The position numbers and the translations under genes are program-made. A stretch of DNA of 64,000 bases from an uncultured Dehalococcoidia bacterium (lineage in GTDB: Bacteria > Chloroflexota > Dehalococcoidia > Tepidiformales > Tepidiformaceae). The notes under the pieces are model-generated. The model was not told the DNA's origin and did no database searches. It saw only the letters and a list, made by a program, of their open reading frames with translations. Shown here piece by piece: positions 37,246 through 45,971 of the stretch; position 1 is the first letter of the stretch; each line of letters opens with the position of its first letter. The stretch covers positions 62,001-126,000 of the forward strand of contig CALLPC010000006.1 in NCBI GenBank assembly GCA_938015525.1, read 5' to 3'.

Positions 37246-38522
37246 TGGACCTCCTCCGTTTCGTGACGGCCGGGTCGGTCGATGACGGTAAGAGCACACT
37301 CATCGGGCGGCTGTTCTACGACACGCGCCAGGTATTCGAAGATACGCTGGCAAGCATCGAGCGAGCGAGCCAGGCGCAGGGCCTGGAAGAGTTGAACCTC
37401 GCCCTGCTTACCGATGGGCTACGCGCGGAACGGGAGCAGGGCATCACGATCGACGTGGCGTACCGGTACTTTGCCACTCCGCGGCGAAAGTTCATCATCG
37501 CGGATGCCCCGGGGCATGTGCAGTACACGCGCAATATGGTCACAGGGGCCTCGACGGCGCAGATGGCGCTCATCCTCGTGGACGCGCGAAAGGGTGTCGT
37601 CGAGCAGACGCGGCGGCACACGGCGCTGGCAGCGCTGCTCGGCATTCACCACGTGGTGCTCTGCGTCAACAAAATGGACCTCGTCGGGTGGTCCGAGACG
37701 CGCTTCTGCCAAATCGAAGCAGAGTATCGGGACGTCGCCGTATCCCTTGGGGTTCGGGCGGTAACGGTGCTGCCGCTGGCGGCGCTGACCGGGGCCAACG
37801 TGGTGCATCGCGCGACCGAGCTGGACTGGTACGGCGGACCCACGCTGCTGGAGTTCCTCGAAACAGCCGAGGTGCCAAACCCGGCGCGACAGGCACCGTT
37901 CCGATTTCCTGTCCAGTACGTCATTCGCCCGCATTCGCGGGAGTTTCCCGACTATCGCGGATATGCAGGGACCGTCGCAGCCGGGTCAGTTCGAACGGGC
38001 GACGCCGTCCGCATTCTGCCGCTTGGCGCCGAGAGCCGCGTCGCAGGAATCGACCGGTTCGACGAATCCATCGCCGCTGCATTCGCGGGCGACGCGGTGA
38101 CGATTCGCCTTGCGGATGAGGTCGATGCGGGGCGTGGCGCAATGATGGTCGCAGCGAGCGATGCGGTCGTGCCCGCGGACGTCATCGAAGCAGACGTCTG
38201 CTGGATGAGCGACGATTCGACCCTCGTGCCGGGGCAGCAGGTGCTCGTCAAACAGACGACCCGCCGCACGCGCGCAATCGTCGAGCGCGTCATCGACCGG
38301 CTCGACATCAGCTCCCTGGTCCGCGAGCCGTCTCCGGGGCACCTCAGCCTGAACGATATCGGGAGGGTACGGCTCCGGCTGATGGAACCGGTCGTCGCTG
38401 ACCTCTACGAATCATGCCGGGAGACCGGGGCCTTCATCCTCATCGCCCCGTCGACGCGACATACTACCGGGGCCGGCATGACCCGCGCGGTTGCGTCCGC
38501 CGCAGCAGCAGGTGCCGGATGA
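37245..38522 (+). CDS. cysN: Sulfate adenylyltransferase subunit 1 (GTPase)
   Basis: 425-residue EF-Tu-like GTPase that drives APS synthesis with CysD. G1 is AGSVDDGKST, the switch I region has EQGITIDVAYRYF, G3 DAPGH and G4 NKMD; beta-barrel domains follow. There is no C-terminal APS kinase domain (some CysN are CysNC fusions), which agrees with the separate cysC. The stop overlaps the next gene by ATGA. Confidence 0.96.
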   Translation: MDLLRFVTAGSVDDGKSTLIGRLFYDTRQVFEDTLASIERASQAQGLEELNLALLTDGLRAEREQGITIDVAYRYFATPRRKFIIADAPGHVQYTRNMVTGASTAQMALILVDARKGVVEQTRRHTALAALLGIHHVVLCVNKMDLVGWSETRFCQIEAEYRDVAVSLGVRAVTVLPLAALTGANVVHRATELDWYGGPTLLEFLETAEVPNPARQAPFRFPVQYVIRPHSREFPDYRGYAGTVAAGSVRTGDAVRILPLGAESRVAGIDRFDESIAAAFAGDAVTIRLADEVDAGRGAMMVAASDAVVPADVIEADVCWMSDDSTLVPGQQVLVKQTTRRTRAIVERVIDRLDISSLVREPSPGHLSLNDIGRVRLRLMEPVVADLYESCRETGAFILIAPSTRHTTGAGMTRAVASAAAAGAG

Positions 38523-39658
38523 ACGGAGCACCAGGGGAGGAAACGCTCCGGCCGCCAAGTCGCGAGGCCGAGTTCGAACGAGAGGCTGCACCTGCCAGCC
38601 GTAGGGCGACAATCCGCGGCAGGGGCGCCTTCCTCTCGCGCGCCGGCGCAGCGCTCACCGGGATGTTCCTGTTCATCCTCGGGCTGCAGGTTCTGAAGAC
38701 CGGGGCGCAGTCGCTGGTCCCGCTGCTGGATGGCCTCGACCTTTCGGGCCCGGTGAACAGTGTTGGTTTTGGCTGGCTGCTGGCGTACGCGGCGATGAGC
38801 GGCTCGCCGGTGGCCGCAATCGGCGTCACCCTCTTTGCAGGTGACGTGCTTACCGAATCCGAAGCCTTCGGGGTCATCGGCGGGTCGCGTCTCGGGGCTT
38901 CGTTCATCGTGCTGGCGGTCGGCTTCGTGCTGTACATCGCCCGGAAGCGGAACCCCGATGGCCTCGCGATCGGCGTAATCTCACTGCTCACGACGTTCAC
39001 GACGCAGGGCCCGGCAATTGCGTTGGGGTTGGTCTCGCTGCGGTACGGCTGGCTGGACCGATTCCAGTTCATCCCCCCGGGGGGGATGCTCGACTGGGTG
39101 GACTCGGTCTACGGCGAACCCGTGGCCTGGCTCGATGCACGGCTTCCTGGGGTCGGGCTGTTTGCCCTAGGGGTGGTTATCCTGCTCGGGAGCTTTGCCG
39201 TCTTCGACCGTGCGCTGCCGAATCTGGAGGCCGGGTCAAGCGGATTCGAGGCAGCGATGCACCGGATGGGGTCGCGGTGGTTCATGTTCCTTATGGGGGG
39301 AGCCGTCACCTCGATGACGATGAGCGTCTCGATTTCGCTCACGCTGCTTGTGCCGCTCAGCCTGAAGGGCTACCTGAAACGTGACCGGGTGCTGCCGTAC
39401 GTCATGGGGGCGAACATCACGACCTTCATCGATACGCTGGCCGGGGCGCTCATCCTCGGCGGCGCGACGGCGTTTACCGTCGTTTTGACCGAGATGGTTG
39501 CGGTCGCTGCGGTCTCGTTGCTCATCCTTACGTGCTTCTATGGGCCATACTCGCGGGCGGTCCTTCGCCTCGCCCACGAAGCGACACGCAGTGAACGGCG
39601 GCTGGCAGTGTTCCTTGCCGCGATCGTCGCGCTGCCAGTGGCTTTGCTGCTCGCCTGA
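38519..39658 (+). CDS. Na/Pi-cotransporter-family membrane protein, candidate sulfate importer
   Basis: 379 residues with about eight hydrophobic segments after a charged N-terminus of about 45 residues. Two inverted-repeat-like motifs, GGSRLGASFIVLAVG and MGANITTFIDTLAGALILGG, match the QSSS/GANIGTT-type repeats of Na/Pi cotransporters. Its start overlaps the cysN stop (ATGA), making it the fifth gene of the sulfate activation operon. No CysTWA or SulP genes are in the window. Inference: it brings in sulfate, or exports a by-product. Confidence 0.75.
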   Translation: MNGAPGEETLRPPSREAEFEREAAPASRRATIRGRGAFLSRAGAALTGMFLFILGLQVLKTGAQSLVPLLDGLDLSGPVNSVGFGWLLAYAAMSGSPVAAIGVTLFAGDVLTESEAFGVIGGSRLGASFIVLAVGFVLYIARKRNPDGLAIGVISLLTTFTTQGPAIALGLVSLRYGWLDRFQFIPPGGMLDWVDSVYGEPVAWLDARLPGVGLFALGVVILLGSFAVFDRALPNLEAGSSGFEAAMHRMGSRWFMFLMGGAVTSMTMSVSISLTLLVPLSLKGYLKRDRVLPYVMGANITTFIDTLAGALILGGATAFTVVLTEMVAVAAVSLLILTCFYGPYSRAVLRLAHEATRSERRLAVFLAAIVALPVALLLA

Positions 39659-39670
39659 GCGTCCTGTTAG

Positions 39671-40912
39671 TCAGCGGTGGAGCGTCTCGTCGGGCTGGTC
39701 AGCGGCAACGCCTGCCTCGTACAGAGCGGCGATGCGCTCGTCGTCGAGACCGAGGAGTTCCCGGAAGACCCAGTCGTTGTGCTCGGCAAAGCCGGGTGCC
39801 GGCAGGCGAATGTGCCCTGGCGTGAGGGAGAGGTTCCATGGCGGCGCCTCCATCTCCCAGGTGCCTGCGTCGGGGTGGGTGTGCTCCACCCACGACCCGG
39901 TGGAGCGCAGGTGAGGGTCGGCCACGAGCTCCGGCGTCGTCAGGACCGCCCCGGCCGGGACCCCTGCGCGCTGGAGGAGGTGCATCCCTTCGTGATGGCC
40001 CCGCTGGAGGGTCCACCCTTCGATGACGGTGTCGAGCTCCCGTTCATTCGCCTTCCTCGCGGCAGGCGTCGCAAAGCGGGGGTCCTCGGTGAGGTCGGGT
40101 CGCCGGATGACGGCACACAGGGCACGGAACTGTTCATCGGTCTCGCAGGCGATGGCAATCCACCTGTCTTCACCGGCACTCCGGTAGACATTATGCGGGG
40201 CGCAGTGAGGGTGGCGGTTTCCCATCGGCTGCGGGAGCTCGCCGGTCAGGCTGTAGCCGACGAGGTGCTCGCCGACGAACATCGTGAGGTTTTCACGCTG
40301 GGCGAGCTCGACGTAACACCCCTCGCCGCTGAGCCGCCGCTTGCGCAGGGCGAGCGCCACGGCCCCGACGAGCGCGGTCGCGGCCATGGGGTCACCATAG
40401 CTGAAGCCAGTTTTCATCGGCTCGCCGTCTTCGTACCCTGAGACGGAGACGAGGCCCGCGAGCTGTTCGACGTTTGACCCGTACGCGACATAATCCTTTT
40501 CCGGGCCGGTCTTGCCGTGGCCAGGCATCGAGACGTAGATGAGCCGGGGGTTCACGGACCGCACGGTTTCGTAATCGAGGCCGAGATTGTCCATGACGTC
40601 GGAGCGGTAGTTTTCGACGAGCACATCACTCACGACGCAGAGTTGAAGCACCGTTTCGCGGCCGAGCGGGTGTGCCAGGTCAAGGGAGACGGCGTACTTG
40701 TTCCGGTTGTTGTGGTTGAAGTAGGCGGACTGGTTGTACCAGCGGGGAACGTCGCGCGGGATGAGGCCGAGTGCCCGGAGCAGGTCCCACTGACGGGGGC
40801 TTTCGACCTTGATGACTTCCGCACCGTAGTCACCGAGCAGGCGGGTACCCATGGGCCCGGCCCACACCATCGTGAGGTCGACCACCCGGATGCCATCGAG
40901 GGGTTGTCTCAT
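39671..40912 (-). CDS. CaiB/BaiF family (class III) CoA-transferase
   Basis: 413 residues. Opens with LDGIRVVDLTMVWAGPMGTRLLGDYGAEVIKVESP, the classic family start, then SDVLVENYRSDVMDNLGLDYE. Class III enzymes move CoA between acids through an aspartyl-CoA intermediate; an Asp in the SYGDPMAATALVGA segment fits the catalytic position. The substrate is unknown. Start ATG overlaps the preceding small gene by ATGA. Confidence 0.9.
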   Translation of the reverse strand: MRQPLDGIRVVDLTMVWAGPMGTRLLGDYGAEVIKVESPRQWDLLRALGLIPRDVPRWYNQSAYFNHNNRNKYAVSLDLAHPLGRETVLQLCVVSDVLVENYRSDVMDNLGLDYETVRSVNPRLIYVSMPGHGKTGPEKDYVAYGSNVEQLAGLVSVSGYEDGEPMKTGFSYGDPMAATALVGAVALALRKRRLSGEGCYVELAQRENLTMFVGEHLVGYSLTGELPQPMGNRHPHCAPHNVYRSAGEDRWIAIACETDEQFRALCAVIRRPDLTEDPRFATPAARKANERELDTVIEGWTLQRGHHEGMHLLQRAGVPAGAVLTTPELVADPHLRSTGSWVEHTHPDAGTWEMEAPPWNLSLTPGHIRLPAPGFAEHNDWVFRELLGLDDERIAALYEAGVAADQPDETLHR

Positions 40913-41385
40913 GGCTGGCGTTCCCTCCGGGCAAGGCTGGGCGGGCCCTGCCAGGTCTCACCGTTGTCGAGGGCGACCGTGAGCTGCGTGCCGGTTTCTT
41001 CGACCGTGCCTGGGAGTTCAGGCGGGCCTGCCGGGTAGCCTGTCTTCCGGGGAACGAGGACACGGGCCCCGGGCGGGAATTCGGCGCTCGCGATGATTTC
41101 GAGCGCCTCGATGCGCCGGCCGATGGCGCGCGCCAAGACCTGAAACAGGGCGAATTCGTCAGTCGTTTGGAACGTTTCGAGGGCTTCGTCTCGGCTCGCA
41201 GCCTCGCGGGCGGGCCGGAGGTCGGCCGGGGGCGGAATCGTGTCCTCATCGCCTTTCGCCAGCAGGGCGGCGACGTATCTCCGGGCACGCGGGGCGGCCT
41301 CGCGGGTCAGCCGGTGGAGCAGGGCGAGGTCGTCGCACTGCTCGAAGAACGCCGCCGCGCGGGCGACGCGCTCTCGCTGGTTCAC
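40909..41385 (-). CDS. Hypothetical 158-residue protein between two CoA-transferases
   Basis: Starts at GTG 41385, overlapping the stop of the upstream CaiB gene (GTGA), and ends overlapping the start of the downstream one (ATGA), so all three are translationally coupled. The N-terminal half is helical; the C-terminal half is beta-rich with ARVLVPRKTGYP and QLTVALDNGETWQGP, which could be a small SH3/KOW-like barrel. I do not recognise the family. Confidence 0.65.
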   Translation of the reverse strand: MNQRERVARAAAFFEQCDDLALLHRLTREAAPRARRYVAALLAKGDEDTIPPPADLRPAREAASRDEALETFQTTDEFALFQVLARAIGRRIEALEIIASAEFPPGARVLVPRKTGYPAGPPELPGTVEETGTQLTVALDNGETWQGPPSLARRERQP

Positions 41386-42527
41386 GTTTGCAGCCTCCCG
41401 AGGACCTCCGCGGTGTGCTCCCCGTACAGCGGCGCGCGGCCGGCTCCCCAATCGTCGGGCCCCATCCACCAGGGAGGCCCGGGGTAGATGCCCTCGCCGG
41501 CCACTGGATGGTCGATGCGCTGGAGGAAGCCGCGGGCGTTGAGCTGCGGGCTTTCGATGAGGTCGGCCATCGTATGAACGAACGCGACCGGCGCCCGGCC
41601 AGCGCCGGCCCTCCGGTAGAGGTCGTGCTTCGTTTCCGTCGCTGCCCACGCATACAGCTCGGCCATGAGCTCGTCATTGTGGGCCACACGATCGGCCTGG
41701 GTAGCGAAGCGAGGGTCCTCGCCGAGGTCCGGGCGGCCGATCACTTCGAGGAACGGCTTCCAGTTCCGGGGCATGAGGTGGATGCCGATGTGGCCGTCGG
41801 CACACGGGTAGATGCCGATGAAGCTTGCCATGTGGTTGCCGCGCCGGATGCCGCTCCACTGGCCGAGGTAGCAGTAGTACGGGATAGACGCCTCGAGGAT
41901 GGGCGCCATGCACCGCTGGATGGAGACATCGACGTGCTGGCCGCGTCCCTCACGTTCGGCCGTAAGCACGGCAAGCATGGCTGCGGAGAACGCGTTGAGG
42001 CCGCCCTGGTAGTCTGCCTGGTAACCGCCGTTCTTCACGGGGCCGCCTTCGAACGTGCCGGTGATGTACATCTGGCCGCCCATGGCGAACGCGATGAGGT
42101 TGTTCCCGAGGTAGTTGGCGTACGGGCCATATTGACCAAAGGGCGTAATCGAGACCATCACCAGCCGCGGGTTCCGCGCGGCGAGAGTGGCGTAATCGAG
42201 ACCGAGCGCGGCCAGGTCGGCCGGCCGGTAGTTCTCAATCAGCACGTCGGCTGTCTCGAGCAAACGGAGGAGGCGGTCGCGGTCGGCCGGTTCGCGGGGG
42301 TTCAAGACGACCGACTTCTTCCCGGTATTCAGGTAGAGGAATAGCGCGCTGGCTTCCGGGTCCGGCTCGCCGCGGGGAAAAGGCCCGTGGGCGCGGGCGA
42401 TGTCGCCGCCCGGGGGCTCGACCTTGATGACCTCGGCGCCATACCCCGCGAACAGCTTGCCGCAGTACGGTGCTGAGACGAACGTACCGAGTTCGACGAC
42501 ACGGATACCCTCAAGAGGTCGACCCAT
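41382..42527 (-). CDS. CaiB/BaiF family (class III) CoA-transferase
   Basis: 381 residues beginning LEGIRVVELGTFVSAPYCGKLFAGYGAEVIKVEPPGGD in two short steps as in the family, followed by TADVLIENYRPADLAALGLDY. The putative catalytic Asp lies in GGYQADYQGGLNAFSA. ATG 42527 fits the family N-terminus, but the frame is open for another 438 nt upstream through a pirin-like remnant with no stop, so a fused 527-residue product from GTG 42965 cannot be excluded. Confidence 0.88.
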   Translation of the reverse strand: MGRPLEGIRVVELGTFVSAPYCGKLFAGYGAEVIKVEPPGGDIARAHGPFPRGEPDPEASALFLYLNTGKKSVVLNPREPADRDRLLRLLETADVLIENYRPADLAALGLDYATLAARNPRLVMVSITPFGQYGPYANYLGNNLIAFAMGGQMYITGTFEGGPVKNGGYQADYQGGLNAFSAAMLAVLTAEREGRGQHVDVSIQRCMAPILEASIPYYCYLGQWSGIRRGNHMASFIGIYPCADGHIGIHLMPRNWKPFLEVIGRPDLGEDPRFATQADRVAHNDELMAELYAWAATETKHDLYRRAGAGRAPVAFVHTMADLIESPQLNARGFLQRIDHPVAGEGIYPGPPWWMGPDDWGAGRAPLYGEHTAEVLGRLQT

Positions 42528-42629
42528 GCTCGCGAATCTTACGCGCCGTGCGGCTTCCCCACATCTCCGGGGTAATTGGATGGGAACCTCACTCTCGCGG
42601 TCGCAGTGGAGCCGCGAAAGGTCGAGCCG

Positions 42630-42992
42630 CGTCGGCGGCATCTGCCCCATTCGTCCGGGGCGGTAGTCGCGGATGGCCTCGACGATGTCGTCGCGAATCC
42701 TCCTCACGAAGGGGCCATGGAAGACGAGCAGTGCGCTGATGGGGCGCCTGGGGAGGAGAAGGACGTCGACGTTGCCTGCGCGCGAGTCGCGGACGGCATC
42801 CGCTTCCATGGCGATGACGTCGTCATTGCCCGAGACTACGAGCTGGCCCCCGGCGAACGCCCCCCGTTCGTGCCCGGCCCGGCCGCGACCGTTGAGCCCG
42901 CAGGCGAGTGCGTTGAAGTTATGCCTCCAGGACGCTTGGACCCGCCCGCCCGGCGGGAGCGTCACGTGCGCCCAGGTGATTGGGGGTCGAGG
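42630..42992 (-). pseudogene. Remnant of a pirin-like protein (C-terminal cupin half)
   Basis: Minus-strand reading gives ITWAHVTLPPGG, GGQLVVSGNDDVIAMEA and then FHGPFVRRIRDDIVEAIRDY, resembling the pirin C-terminal domain (usual WHGPFVMNTREEI). A stop interrupts the frame at 42993-42995; the neighbouring frame there reads VTSTP, as if one base shifted the reading near 42983. The N-terminal pirin half is missing, since the MaoC gene occupies the space. The 548-bp stretch 42528-43075 holds no other gene I can support. Confidence 0.5.
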
Positions 42993-43075
42993 TCACGCGG
43001 GGCGCGGTGGGCCACCGGGACCAGGGCGCCCGAGGGGAGGAAGAACGGAGGGGGCTTAACGGCGCAACGTCGGGG

Positions 43076-43501
43076 TCACCCCCGGGATGGAAGCTGCACC
43101 TGGACGTTCGCGCGTGTGCTCGGCTGCCCCTCGGCGAGCGTAACGACTTCGAGCTCGACGAGATGGGCGCCGTCTTCGACGCGCTTTTCGACGACGCGCC
43201 CGGCGAGGACCAGGGGCCGTTCGGCGACGTCTGGCCGGCGGTAGGCAGCGCGAACGCTGCGGACCATCCCTTCAGTCCCGGCCCAGTCGCTCACGTACTG
43301 GGTGATCCAGGCGAGCTTCAGCAGGCCGGGCACGAGGGCACCGCCGACCCCCAGGCGCTTGCCCGCTTCGGCGTCGGCAAAGGCCGGGTTGGTTGGGTTG
43401 TCCCGGCCGAAGAACTCGATGGCCATGTCGGTGGTCGGGATGCGCTCGAGTGGCTCGAGCGCATCATCGACGTTGACGTCTTCGTAGTAACGCTGGCTCA
43501 T
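43076..43501 (-). CDS. MaoC-like hot-dog dehydratase domain protein
   Basis: 141 residues. The stretch DNPTNPAFADAEAGKRLGVGG with later VPGLLKLAWITQYVSDWAG resembles MaoC-like enoyl-CoA hydratases/thioesterases, although the canonical N/D-x4-H-x-D active-site motif is not intact. It overlaps the preceding MaoC-N gene by ATGA, so the pair probably forms the two halves of a heteromeric double-hot-dog hydratase. Confidence 0.75.
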   Translation of the reverse strand: MSQRYYEDVNVDDALEPLERIPTTDMAIEFFGRDNPTNPAFADAEAGKRLGVGGALVPGLLKLAWITQYVSDWAGTEGMVRSVRAAYRRPDVAERPLVLAGRVVEKRVEDGAHLVELEVVTLAEGQPSTRANVQVQLPSRG

Positions 43502-43962
43502 TCGTCGCTCCGGCCGGACGCCATCTTCGGGTCGAACTGGGTGATGGTAATCATCGCCGCGGCCACGTGATTGCCGTCGGCGTCATAGTAATCGGTGCCC
43601 TGCGTCACGAGGACGCTGTAGCCGTAACGGCCACCGAGACGGTCGCGGATGTCATACACCTGCGAGATGGCCTGCAGCTGTTCACCGATACGGAATGGGC
43701 GCGTGAAGCGCCATTCCTGCTGGGTGAGAAGGCCTCCAGGAAGCACCTGGGGCATCCCGCGACGGGGTCCGCCGCCGAGCATGGCGATGATGTAGGGCGG
43801 CGCAATGCCGGTGCCGTCAGCGTAGCGCGGGTCGGTGTCACCAAGGACGTCGCGCATGCGGCGCGCGTCCTCTTCGCGGATAGTGACGGTGACCGGGTCG
43901 CTTTTGCGGCCGATCGCCGCGCGGTGTTCGTCGGTGATGAGACTCTGTTCGGGAATCGCCAT
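43498..43962 (-). CDS. MaoC N-terminal-type (FAS1-DH-like) dehydratase subunit
   Basis: 154 residues. ATG 43962 follows GGAGGA. The protein matches the 'MaoC dehydratase N-terminal' type: EEDARRMRDVLGDTDPRYAD, TGIAPPYIIAMLGGG, and LPGGLLTQQEWRFTRPFRIGE. It is followed with a 4-nt overlap by the second hot-dog gene. Context suggests hydration of an enoyl-CoA in the pathway served by the CoA-transferases. Confidence 0.8.
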   Translation of the reverse strand: MAIPEQSLITDEHRAAIGRKSDPVTVTIREEDARRMRDVLGDTDPRYADGTGIAPPYIIAMLGGGPRRGMPQVLPGGLLTQQEWRFTRPFRIGEQLQAISQVYDIRDRLGGRYGYSVLVTQGTDYYDADGNHVAAAMITITQFDPKMASGRSDE

Positions 43963-44066
43963 GCATCCTCCGAGGAGCCGGCGCCGTGCCGCTGTGCGCC
44001 ACAGCGCCGGACGGACGTTCAGGTGCCCGTAGTCTGCCAGCTTTTCCGAAATTCCGGGAGGGCGGC

Positions 44067-45818
44067 TCAGGGGACGCTGATGACCGTCACTGCGCCGGTG
44101 TCCCCATCGACCTCGATGACTGCCCCGTCCGGGATGCGTTTTGTCGCATCCGTGGCGGAGACCACGCAAGGGATACCCAGCTCGCGGCTGACGATGATGG
44201 CGTGGCTCAGCGTGGCGCCGACATCGACGACGACGCCGGCCGCCGGGACGAACAGCGGAGTCCAGGCGGGGTCGGTCATCGGGGCGACGAGGATGTCACC
44301 CGGCTCGAGGACGGTCGGGTCGAGCGGGTCGAGTACCACGCGGGCGGTGCCGCGGGCCTTCCCGGGGCAGCCCGGCAGGCCCCGGATGACGTCGCCGGGA
44401 CGGGCCTTCTGGGCGGAGCGTTCGGCGCGCCGCCGCCAGGTGGTGTTCTCGGGCGGAGTACCGTTGATGATGAAGGGCGGTTCGAGCGCGAGCAGCCATT
44501 CGTAGTGCCGCTGACGCGGCTCGACGAGGCTGCGGAGGTCGGTCAGCTGGCCGGCCACGTAGTCACGCAGTTCGTCCTCGAAGAGGAAGCAGATGTCTTG
44601 GGGGCGGTCGACCTGGCCGCGGTCGACCGCCCGGCGGCCAAGCTCGCGGAGCGCTGTGCGTGTCTCTTCGATGACCCGGATGATGTTCGTTTTCGAACGC
44701 TCCCGGCCCGGTACGAAGGTGAGCGCGCTCTGCATGGCGGCATCGAACTGGGCGAGTGTCGCCGGGTCACCGGCGAGCGCCTCGCGGATTTCGGCGCGGA
44801 TGCGCTCGCGCTCGGCGACCCGCTCGGCATTTTTATTCATGGGTGAGCCTTCATCGCCGCTGAGACGCATGCGGTCGATGGCCGCGAGGGCGAGGTCGGG
44901 GTTCGTTTCCCAGGTGTCGGCCATGACATCCCACTCGTTCGGGCCGCGGGAACCGAACTCGGCGAGGAAGTCGGCGAACGCCCCGAGGAACTCGCGCACC
45001 TCGGGATGGTCGGAGGCCCGGAGCCGGGTGTAAAGGCCTGCGGGACCCGCATCGAACATACGGGTGAGCTCCGCCGAGCCGCGCACCCGGCGGCTCAACT
45101 CCCACATCGCGTACGACGGAGCGGCCGAATCCACTCCGCCGAGACCGGCGATGAGTTTCATGGCGTCTGCTGGCCTGCCGATGGCGGCGCAGATGGACGC
45201 AATGATTCCCGGGCCGATTGAGGCAGCACCGCTCTGGTTGATGTGCTGGTCGAACATCCGACGGCAGAGCGGGCGCATCGAGATGGCCCGCTCGAGCAGA
45301 GCCGCGTCGGACAGCTTCGAGAGGTCGGGACGTTCGGCGCGAACCTGCCGGGCGAGCTGGCGGTCGGACTCGAGCTCGGACTGGTCCATGTCGCCGAGCA
45401 CCCAGGCGAGCCATTTCTCCATCACCGCCGTGGTGGCCGGGTTTTCATGCCAGGGCTCCTTCACGTACGGCGGGACATCCGGGTGGTCGCCGAAGTACGC
45501 CGCGTCGATGGCGGCAGCGGACATGCCGGGCGTGCGTTCGCCCCAGACGCGAATCCAGGTAGCGTTGAGGTACCCGTATCCGCCGATGAGGCCAATAAAG
45601 TCACAGCGGTTCGGGTCGGGGTCGAGTTCGTCGTCGCCGATGCCGAGTCGGTTGACTGCGCAATCGCGCCAGCCCCGGACGGTGCCGCCGTTTGCGAAAA
45701 CGAGGTCCCACCCCGCAGGACTCGGGGGCTCAGGCAGGACCTCCCCGACGTTTGCACGAGTCCAGAAGGGGGCCTTTGGGTTGTAGGGAGCGTCTTCGAT
45801 CCAGCGAACCTTTTGCAT
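44067..45818 (-). CDS. PEP-utilising-enzyme-like protein with mobile phosphohistidine domain, no ATP-grasp
   Basis: 583 residues. The last about 85 form a PEP-utiliser mobile domain with phosphohistidine His539 in GATLSHAIIVSRELGIPCVV. The preceding about 480 are mainly helical and resemble the central part of PEP-synthase-related proteins; no ATP-grasp or PEP-binding TIM barrel is seen. The size and layout recall the PpsA subunit of phenylphosphate synthase, which works with a separate ATP-binding subunit. ATG 45818 has AGGAG upstream. Substrate unknown. Confidence 0.75.
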   Translation of the reverse strand: MQKVRWIEDAPYNPKAPFWTRANVGEVLPEPPSPAGWDLVFANGGTVRGWRDCAVNRLGIGDDELDPDPNRCDFIGLIGGYGYLNATWIRVWGERTPGMSAAAIDAAYFGDHPDVPPYVKEPWHENPATTAVMEKWLAWVLGDMDQSELESDRQLARQVRAERPDLSKLSDAALLERAISMRPLCRRMFDQHINQSGAASIGPGIIASICAAIGRPADAMKLIAGLGGVDSAAPSYAMWELSRRVRGSAELTRMFDAGPAGLYTRLRASDHPEVREFLGAFADFLAEFGSRGPNEWDVMADTWETNPDLALAAIDRMRLSGDEGSPMNKNAERVAERERIRAEIREALAGDPATLAQFDAAMQSALTFVPGRERSKTNIIRVIEETRTALRELGRRAVDRGQVDRPQDICFLFEDELRDYVAGQLTDLRSLVEPRQRHYEWLLALEPPFIINGTPPENTTWRRRAERSAQKARPGDVIRGLPGCPGKARGTARVVLDPLDPTVLEPGDILVAPMTDPAWTPLFVPAAGVVVDVGATLSHAIIVSRELGIPCVVSATDATKRIPDGAVIEVDGDTGAVTVISVP

Positions 45819-45971
45819 GTTCCACTCCTGCGCACACTGTCGAGGGAGCGGATGGTAGCGGGTGTTTCGGCGCTTGCGAAGGGGTTGCCTGGCCGACTGG
45901 CCAGTTTGACCGGAGGCACTGTGTTTGAGATATCTGGCGCGTATCGATCGATAGATTTCGCGGAGGATAGC

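Noticed and set aside
42576-43244. Plus-strand frame of 222 codons between the CaiB and MaoC genes
   Set aside because: Reads as the complement of the pirin remnant and the MaoC gene; the minus strand has recognisable motifs and this strand does not.
45243-45971. Upstream extension of the 3-hydroxyacyl-CoA dehydrogenase
   Set aside because: The Rossmann motif starts right after ATG 45972, which has a ribosome site; the extension is antisense to the PEP-utilising-like gene.
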